Origin: Phycisphaeraceae bacterium | Lineage (GTDB): Bacteria > Planctomycetota > Phycisphaerae > Phycisphaerales > Phycisphaeraceae | Direction: 5' to 3' | Assembly (NCBI GenBank): GCA_016763955.1 | Contig: JAESSU010000407.1 | Coordinates: forward strand, 1-7,048 | Length of the DNA: 7,048 bases | Shown here: piece after piece, positions 1-4,134 of the stretch | Position numbering within the stretch: position 1 is the stretch's first letter | Layout: each line of letters starts with the position of its first letter | The notes under the pieces: generated by a model | Database searches by the model: none | What the model saw: the letters and a program-made list of their open reading frames with translations, nothing else | Told to the model about the DNA's origin: nothing | Position numbers and translations under genes: made by a program

Positions 1-2388
1 ACCACCATCAATGAATGGCATACATGCCCATCAGGGGGTCGGATCAATGCATCAAACCCTTGCAGCGAATACATGTTCTTGGACAACACGGCTTGTAATC
101 TTGCCTCACTGAACTTGCTTAAGTTCTATAACTCCAAAACAGGCAAATTTGATCTTGAACGTTTTGAACATGGCATTGAAATCTGGACCATGGTTCTGGA
201 AATCTCCGTGCTCATGGCTGCTTTCCCCAGTAAGGAAATTGCACGCTTAAGCTACGAGTACCGCACCTTGGGGCTAGGTTACGCCAACATCGGTGCCATG
301 CTCATGCAAGCGGGTATCGCGTATGACTCAGAAGAAGGTCGCGCCATTTGTGGCGGTCTCACAGCCATCCTCACCGGTCGCAGTTATGCCACCAGCGCAC
401 TGATGGCTAGCGAACATGGTCCGTTCCCGGGTTACCATCCTAATAAGGATCACATGCTCCGAGTGATCCGAAACCATCGCAGGGCAGCGTATGGGGTGAA
501 TCGGGATACGGACATTGCAAGTGATCACGAGTTCGGTGACTACGAAGGCTTGCAGATCAAGCCCGTTCCCGTGGACTCGTACTACCTCAATGAGGGCTCC
601 GCTGAGTTTCGCACGCTTGCCAACTCTTCGGACATTATGCGTCACGCTCGTGTGGCTTGGGATGAAGCTCTAAAGCTCGGCCAAGAACACGGCTTCCGCA
701 ATGCACAAACCACCGTCATCGCGCCCACAGGTACCATCGGTCTGCTGATGGACTGTGATACCACCGGCGTGGAACCTGACTTCTCACTGGTTAAATTCAA
801 AAAACTTTCCGGCGGTGGCTATTTTAAAATTGCCAACCAGTCTATCAAGCCCAGCCTCAAAGCAATGGGGTACAGCAACCCGCAGATCAAAGAAATGATC
901 AGCTACGTTATGGGCACACTGCATCTTGATGTCGCATTTGAGAAAGGCACCTTTGCGGACTTCTTAATCGACAAAGGTATGATCCAAGATGATATCCAGA
1001 AAATCTCTGATTCGCTGGCAACCGTCTTTGAACTGAATCAAGCGTTCAACACATGGACACTTGGTGAAGACTGCATCAAGCGTTTGGGCATGGAAGAAAA
1101 AGCTCAGGCAGCAGACTTTAATCTACTTAAAGAATTGGGACTGGACCTTAAACAAATCCAAGAACTCAACTATCTTGTTTGTGGTACGCAGACCATTGAA
1201 GGTGCACCGCATCTTAAAGAAGAAGACCTTTCGGTCTTTGACTGTGCCAATACTTGTGGCCCGTTAGGTAAGCGTTTTATCCATGCTCACGGACACATTC
1301 GTATGATGGCTGCCGCGCAGCCGTTTATCTCCGGTGCGATTAGCAAGACCATTAACCTGCCTAACGATGCGACGGTGGAAGATATTTCCGGTGCATATCG
1401 CATGAGCTGGGATTTAGGACTCAAAGCCAACGCACTTTATCGTGATGGTTGCAAACTTTCTCAGCCGCTTAATAGCAAAATGGACGCAGATGTTGAAGTT
1501 GATGATGAGGAAAATATCGAAGCAGGAAAAGACGAAGTTGCTGCGGAGATTGCGATTGCAGCTCAAAATATTGCAGCAGAAGTACCTAAGCCCGTTGAAA
1601 AAATTATCGAGCGGATCATTGAACGCCCCATGCGTCGCCGCTTGCCTGACACCCGTCGGAGCTTAACGCATAAGTTCAATGTCGCAGGTCACGAAGGTTA
1701 TATCACCGTCGGACTCTATGAAAGTGGGAATCCCGGCGAACTGTTTATCACCATGGCTAAGGAAGGTTCCACCATCGGAGGCCTGATGGACTCACTGGGC
1801 ACTGCGATCTCTATTGCTCTGCAATATGGCGTGCCTACTGAATCGCTTGTGACCAAGTTCACCCATCAACGCTTTGAACCTGCGGGCATGACGCATAACC
1901 GCGACATCCCGTTTGCCAAGTCACTTGTGGATTATATCTTCCGCTGGTTGGGGATGGAATTTATCCCCGGCTACCGTGCAGATAACGCACCGCAGCGCCC
2001 TGCAGACAAAAAAACCAACACCACCGCAACAGCCAAAGCCAAAGCCAAAGCACAAGCAGTGGCCGATCACAAAGGATCAAGCAACGACAACGGCAATGGT
2101 AAGAAAAAATCTTCGGACAATATCTCAACTTTGTTAGACAAGTCCGCACGTCTGCAAAGTTCACTAGAAACATCCGAGCGTTTTGAAAGTGGTATGCCAG
2201 CTCCGGCAATGGCAACTGCGGGCAAAACATCCAATGAAGATGGAACCCAAACCCGTGGCGGCCTCTCCGCAGCCATGACACAAATGCAAGCAGATGCACC
2301 GGCATGTGATGTCTGTGGCACGATCACCGTCCGCAGTGGGACTTGTTACAAATGCCTTAACTGCGGTGCTTCAATGGGATGTTCATAA
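1..2388 (+). CDS. nrdJ: Adenosylcobalamin-dependent (class II) ribonucleotide reductase, 5'-truncated by window edge
   Basis: The enzyme reduces ribonucleotides to deoxyribonucleotides in the cytoplasm, using coenzyme B12 to generate a thiyl radical. The reading frame is open from base 1, so 795 C-terminal residues are visible and the N-terminal part lies outside. Visible residues 19-24 read NPCSEY. By family knowledge Asn19, Cys21 and Glu23 are the active-site triad with the radical Cys. Cys32, eleven residues on in ACNLAS, matches the redox Cys of Thermotoga NrdJ. APTGTIG (241-247) is the phosphate-binding loop. The barrel end (GAPHLKEE, HIRMMAAAQPFISGAISKTI, ALYRDG, KLSQPLN) is highly typical. 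An acidic/Ala-rich helical stretch (about 492-530) leads into a TSCPD domain (about 551-659). A 110-residue low-complexity linker follows, then a Cys cluster at 769, 772, 782, 785, 788 and 794, probably a metal-binding and/or disulfide-relay tail. The stop TAA is followed after 11 bases by an intrinsic terminator. Identification is secure; the start is not in the window. Confidence 0.96.
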   Translation, partial: TTINEWHTCPSGGRINASNPCSEYMFLDNTACNLASLNLLKFYNSKTGKFDLERFEHGIEIWTMVLEISVLMAAFPSKEIARLSYEYRTLGLGYANIGAMLMQAGIAYDSEEGRAICGGLTAILTGRSYATSALMASEHGPFPGYHPNKDHMLRVIRNHRRAAYGVNRDTDIASDHEFGDYEGLQIKPVPVDSYYLNEGSAEFRTLANSSDIMRHARVAWDEALKLGQEHGFRNAQTTVIAPTGTIGLLMDCDTTGVEPDFSLVKFKKLSGGGYFKIANQSIKPSLKAMGYSNPQIKEMISYVMGTLHLDVAFEKGTFADFLIDKGMIQDDIQKISDSLATVFELNQAFNTWTLGEDCIKRLGMEEKAQAADFNLLKELGLDLKQIQELNYLVCGTQTIEGAPHLKEEDLSVFDCANTCGPLGKRFIHAHGHIRMMAAAQPFISGAISKTINLPNDATVEDISGAYRMSWDLGLKANALYRDGCKLSQPLNSKMDADVEVDDEENIEAGKDEVAAEIAIAAQNIAAEVPKPVEKIIERIIERPMRRRLPDTRRSLTHKFNVAGHEGYITVGLYESGNPGELFITMAKEGSTIGGLMDSLGTAISIALQYGVPTESLVTKFTHQRFEPAGMTHNRDIPFAKSLVDYIFRWLGMEFIPGYRADNAPQRPADKKTNTTATAKAKAKAQAVADHKGSSNDNGNGKKKSSDNISTLLDKSARLQSSLETSERFESGMPAPAMATAGKTSNEDGTQTRGGLSAAMTQMQADAPACDVCGTITVRSGTCYKCLNCGASMGCS
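2032..2049 (+). repeat. Tandem GCCAAA triplicate inside nrdJ linker
   Basis: Three perfect head-to-tail copies of the hexamer GCCAAA encode the Ala-Lys run (AKAKAKA) in the linker between the TSCPD domain and the Cys-rich tail of NrdJ. A fourth copy is degenerate. Copy number is likely to vary between relatives because the linker is low complexity. No regulatory role is suggested. Confidence 0.7.
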
Positions 2389-2399
2389 ATCATGGACTC

Positions 2400-2448
2400 G
2401 TGAATCGTGTTAAATCACTTGCGGTTTAATACGATTCACAGACTTTTT
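2400..2448 (+). terminator. Intrinsic terminator of nrdJ
   Basis: A 15-position inverted repeat lies at 2400-2414 and 2425-2439, with a 10-base loop and five Ts at 2444-2448. All positions are Watson-Crick except one G-U (2409 with 2430), which is a wobble only when read from the + strand. It starts 11 bases after the nrdJ stop. An outer 6-bp pairing, TGGACT (2393-2398) with AGTCCA (2449-2454), could extend it but would bury the T run. The stem is A/T-rich and the T run is short, so termination may be incomplete and allow readthrough into the structured region downstream. Confidence 0.65.
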
Positions 2449-2474
2449 AGTCCACGAAACGTGACCCCCGCATC

Positions 2475-2504
2475 ATTAGATAAAACCTAGGTCCGACAAG
2501 TCAA
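2475..2504 (-). promoter_or_regulatory. Possible sigma70-type promoter, minus strand (antisense to nrdJ 3' end)
   Basis: Read on the - strand, TTGACT (2504-2499) is followed after 18 bases by TCTAAT (2480-2475). Each matches the -35 and -10 consensus at five of six positions. A transcript from here would run leftwards across the nrdJ terminator into the nrdJ 3' end as antisense RNA. The -35 box overlaps the first hairpin of the proposed structured RNA, so the match could be a by-product of that hairpin. No gene lies downstream on this strand. This is a weak call. Confidence 0.2.
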
Positions 2505-2682
2505 CCCCTCTTGTTAGACCATTGAGAAAGGAAGCGGCAGGGAGGTTTGAAAAACGGCGTTATGGAGAATGCCAAACAAACCAACTGAGATGATTATTAA
2601 CCCCTTGAATCTCAGTTGGAGACACAACCCGCTTCCTTCTCCCTCCTCCCCCTTGGGCCCCACCACCTGAGGGGGACTTTTA
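2490..2682 (+). ncRNA. Candidate novel structured small RNA, about 190 nt
   Basis: No protein is apparent here, but almost all bases pair. Hairpin H1 is 2490-2500 with 2510-2520 (11 positions, one mismatch, one G-U). Closing stem P1 is 2528-2537 with 2629-2638 (10 bp), extendable by 2524-2526 with 2639-2641 if A2527 bulges. Inside P1, P2 combines 2556-2561 with 2568-2573 and 2545-2548 with 2574-2577. P3 is 2581-2591 with 2609-2619 (11 perfect bp). AGGGAG (2539-2544) can pair with CTCCCT (2639-2644) as a pseudoknot flush with P1. The element ends in a GC-rich hairpin and T run (2647-2681). The wobbles at 2495/2515, 2559/2570, 2654/2669 and 2655/2668 are G-U only on the + strand, which favours that orientation. 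Loops at 2501-2509, 2592-2608 and 2658-2665 each hold CCCC. It could be an independent sRNA or one released from the nrdJ 3' UTR; no convincing promoter is visible. I recognise no known family. Confidence 0.55.
2647..2682 (+). terminator. GC-rich intrinsic terminator ending the candidate small RNA
   Basis: An 11-bp stem pairs 2647-2657 with 2666-2676: seven perfect pairs (TCCCCCT with AGGGGGA), then two G-U and two G-C pairs, around an 8-base loop CCCCACCA. CTTTTA follows immediately. On the - strand the two wobbles become A-C mismatches and no T run follows, so the hairpin works as a terminator only for + strand transcription. Because nrdJ already has its own terminator at 2400-2448, this second one suggests a separate transcript or a processed 3' UTR product. 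Confidence 0.55.
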
Positions 2683-2720
2683 TGCGCAATGCGCATCATC
2701 AGAATGATGGATCAGGATTT

Positions 2721-2731
2721 GGGTTAATAAT
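2721..2731 (+). other. 11-base segment complementary to the P3 hairpin loop at 2593-2603
   Basis: GGGTTAATAAT here is the exact reverse complement of ATTATTAACCC in the loop of hairpin P3, and G2592 with T2732 would add a G-U pair. In one RNA this would be a long-range pseudoknot. If the small RNA ends at 2682, the segment would lie outside it, in the opposite-strand mrp 3' UTR. There the - strand copy has the same sense as the loop and could not pair with it. The match is direct; any function is inferred. Confidence 0.4.
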
Positions 2732-2740
2732 TTTGGATTC

Positions 2741-2780
2741 AAAACGCAAGCCCGCAGATGAGGCTCTGCGATTTTGCGGG
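2741..2780 (-). terminator. Possible terminator of the mrp operon (perhaps bidirectional)
   Basis: A perfect 6-bp stem with a 6-base loop (CGCAGA at 2753-2758, TCTGCG at 2765-2770) lies about 40 bases past the mrpG stop. An alternative stem pairs CCCGCA (2751-2756) with TGCGGG (2775-2780). On the - strand the stem is followed, after several bases, by a four-T run (2744-2741); on the + strand it is followed at once by ATTTT. It is weak as a classic - strand terminator but is the best candidate in the gap. Confidence 0.35.
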
Positions 2781-2810
2781 GCCGTTATCGCATGCAAGAC
2801 GTTTTAGTAA

Positions 2811-3167
2811 TCAAGTAACCGGATCATGTTCTTCGTCGGATAATTGTTTGTCCCATACCGGACAGCCATCCATTTTGGCTGCTTTAGCTAGCAGGTGCGA
2901 GCCGATGGGGTTGGCAATGAACTGGAAGAGGATCACAAGGATTACTTTGGTAATGATGTTGATGACGTTGGCATTGGGTGCTTGAGCATGGTGAATGGCG
3001 GCTGCGACAATCAGGCTACTAAGTCCGAGTGTGACTCCTTTGGTCGCAGCATGCATGCGGTGGTACATGTCCGGCAAACGGAGGAGTCCTATCGCTGCAA
3101 CGAACATGAAGAAGATGCCGCATAGCAAAAAAAAGATCACAAATAGGTCTAGAATAATGTCGGCCAT
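2811..3167 (-). CDS. mrpG: Na+/H+ antiporter subunit G (MrpG/MnhG/PhaG family)
   Basis: This small membrane subunit of the Mrp complex is required for antiport but has no known catalytic role of its own. The 118-residue product has three hydrophobic segments (about 5-28, 45-60 and 69-88) and the family signature GLLRLPDMYHRMHAATK at 27-43. It continues with TLG at 46-48 and a tail motif FIANPIGSHLLAKAA at 83-97 that matches the usual Thr/Asn-Pro-x-x-x-His pattern. A hydrophilic acidic C-terminal tail follows. The ATG start is 14 bases after the mrpF stop. AAGGAA at 3183-3178 is the likely ribosome site, and it overlaps the mrpF stop codon, suggesting coupled translation. It is the last gene of the operon, and the length is normal for the family. 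Confidence 0.95.
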   Translation of the reverse strand: MADIILDLFVIFFLLCGIFFMFVAAIGLLRLPDMYHRMHAATKGVTLGLSSLIVAAAIHHAQAPNANVINIITKVILVILFQFIANPIGSHLLAKAAKMDGCPVWDKQLSDEEHDPVT

Positions 3168-3181
3168 GATTAGGTCATTCC

Positions 3182-3565
3182 TTAAGCGAGGTCTTCAGAT
3201 TTTTCGTCATTTTGCGTTTGTTGATGACGCATATGTGGACGGGCAATATATTGTGCGATAGCAACGGTGCCTGCGAAACTCAGCAAGGAGAGCACGAGGA
3301 TGCCATCGATAAAGGCACTGGTGGCAAAACGCATGCCCATGAGGACGACTAGGCCAATGAGTTCAATGCCCAGTGTGTCTGCGGCTAGTGCGCGATCTGC
3401 TAGGTGCGAGCTTTTGAGTAAACGTAGCACGCATAAAAACATGCCTATAACCGTTAGGACAATACAGCCATCGATGGTGTGATTGACGATATGATCTAAG
3501 GTCGATGGGGCAGAGGCTGCTTCTGTGGCAACATGTGTTGCGGTGGCGATTAACAGGTTCAACAT
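3182..3565 (-). CDS. mrpF: Na+/H+ antiporter subunit F (MrpF/MnhF/PhaF family)
   Basis: This is a small three-helix membrane subunit of the Mrp antiporter. The 127-residue product carries the family core: a first helix at about 32-50, then LADRALAADTLG (55-66) with the conserved Asp-Arg and Asp-Thr-Leu-Gly, a second helix at about 67-80, and FIDGILVLSLLSFAGTVA (85-102). Family members are usually near 90 residues. Here about 30 extra residues precede the first core helix (residues 1-30, Ala/Thr/His-rich), and about 18 hydrophilic ones follow the last helix. The ATG start overlaps the end of mrpE by 7 bases and has a strong GGAGG seven bases upstream inside mrpE. That supports the long form and translational coupling. 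Confidence 0.94.
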   Translation of the reverse strand: MLNLLIATATHVATEAASAPSTLDHIVNHTIDGCIVLTVIGMFLCVLRLLKSSHLADRALAADTLGIELIGLVVLMGMRFATSAFIDGILVLSLLSFAGTVAIAQYIARPHMRHQQTQNDEKSEDLA

Positions 3566-4044
3566 CCGAACACCTCCGTCATCAGACGATTTCGTAATTC
3601 ATCAAGTTCATCAATCGCAGTTTGGCGATCCTCTGCATACATACAGTGCACGAGAAGCACTTGGTCATTGTCGAGTACATCTACGGTCAGCGTGCCGGGG
3701 GTGAGCGTAATAGCGTTGGCTAGTGATGTGATTTGTAAGCTTGTCATGCCTTTGACGGGGTAACGTATGAATCGTGGTGTCATGTTTAGCTTCGGGGTGA
3801 TGATTTCTTTGGCCACAGTGAGGTTGGCTAGAATCAAAATCCGTATAAAGTAAACGGTAAAGGAAAGCAGGTTCAAGAATTTTGAGCCATAGCCTTTGCC
3901 ATCGGGATACCATGTACGGCTTACCACGCCAAGTAGAAAATAGCCCAAGACCAGTCCAGCGAGCAGTGTCCAAAGATCGAATAATCCCCACATACACATC
4001 CAAAGGACGGCTAGGAGAAGATTAATTAAAAAGAAAGATAACAT
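3559..4044 (-). CDS. mrpE: Na+/H+ antiporter subunit E (MrpE/MnhE/PhaE family)
   Basis: This membrane subunit of the Mrp complex supports assembly and activity of the antiporter. The 161-residue product has hydrophobic segments near the N-terminus (about 2-40) and at about 57-74. NLTVAKEII (74-82) corresponds to the conserved helix end of the family. The C-terminal half is a cytoplasmic domain with the hallmark SLANAITLTPGTLTVDVLDN (107-126) and a mixed tail ending ELRNRLMTEVFGC. Its length is typical. The ATG is supported by a full ribosome site GAAGGAG nine bases upstream. It is separated from mrpD by 90 bases, the widest gap in the operon, and overlaps mrpF by 7 bases. Confidence 0.95.
   Translation of the reverse strand: MLSFFLINLLLAVLWMCMWGLFDLWTLLAGLVLGYFLLGVVSRTWYPDGKGYGSKFLNLLSFTVYFIRILILANLTVAKEIITPKLNMTPRFIRYPVKGMTSLQITSLANAITLTPGTLTVDVLDNDQVLLVHCMYAEDRQTAIDELDELRNRLMTEVFGC
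3573..3577 (-). promoter_or_regulatory. Ribosome binding site of mrpF inside mrpE
   Basis: GGAGG on the - strand lies seven bases before the mrpF ATG and within the last codons of mrpE. It fixes the longer mrpF start and points to translational coupling of the overlapping genes. Confidence 0.75.
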
Positions 4045-4053
4045 AAGGCAACG

Positions 4054-4060
4054 CTCCTTC
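4054..4060 (-). promoter_or_regulatory. Ribosome binding site of mrpE
   Basis: GAAGGAG on the - strand is followed by nine bases and the mrpE ATG at 4044-4042. It is one of the strongest sites in the operon and shows that mrpE initiates independently after the 90-base gap from mrpD. Confidence 0.75.
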
Positions 4061-4073
4061 TATTTTCGACAGC

Positions 4074-4098
4074 CCAAAGTTTCCCCAAAGTCCAAAGT
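4074..4098 (-). repeat. Three copies of ACTTTGG in the mrpD-mrpE gap
   Basis: On the coding strand ACTTTGG occurs at 4098-4092, 4091-4085 and 4080-4074; the first two are directly adjacent. The repeats sit in the 90-base spacer just upstream of the mrpE ribosome site. A GC-rich block with CCGGGACCCGG (4106-4116) lies between them and the mrpD stop. Whether they bind a factor or are simple slippage products cannot be told from this window. Confidence 0.5.
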
Positions 4099-4134
4099 GC
4101 AAAGGCCGGGACCCGGATCGAGGGCGGGGCGTGG

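Larger units (their letters stand above)
2683..2810. other. Remainder of convergent intergenic gap: small inverted repeats, no gene
   Basis: No plausible coding sequence is seen. It holds ATGCGC (2682-2687) inverted against GCGCAT (2691-2696) and, as an alternative fold, CATCAT (2694-2699) against ATGATG (2704-2709). It also holds TTTTG (2731-2735) against CAAAA (2740-2744). The segment 2721-2731 is perfectly complementary to the P3 loop of the candidate small RNA (see separate entry). The rest is probably the 3' UTR of the mrp operon on the - strand. Confidence 0.5.

Noticed and set aside
1961..2327. Long - strand reading frames opposite the nrdJ 3' end
   Set aside because: They are antisense shadows of the low-complexity nrdJ linker, without family resemblance or ribosome sites.
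2562..2588. 8-codon + strand mini reading frame (MENAKQTN) downstream of AGGGAGG
   Set aside because: The spacing from AGGGAGG to ATG is about 16 bases, too long, and there is no downstream gene for it to act on as a leader peptide.
2524..2641. Nested inverted repeats as a MITE-like mobile element
   Set aside because: No flanking target-site duplication was seen, the outer arms are short and bulged, and the G-U pattern and terminator favour an RNA gene.
2514..2699. 61-codon - strand reading frame across the structured RNA region
   Set aside because: It spans the paired arms and terminator, has no ribosome site and encodes low-information sequence; it is a shadow of the inverted repeats.
2616..2807. 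63-codon + strand reading frame beginning with TTG in the intergenic gap
   Set aside because: It has no ribosome site, starts inside the P3 stem, overlaps the terminator hairpin, and its product resembles no known protein.
2449..2810. tmRNA, RNase P RNA, SRP RNA or cobalamin riboswitch
   Set aside because: The tmRNA T-arm TTCGA with CCA end, the RNase P GAGGAAAGTCCGG element, the SRP domain IV motif and the B12-box were looked for on both strands by eye and not found. B12 riboswitches also lie upstream of nrdJ, not downstream.
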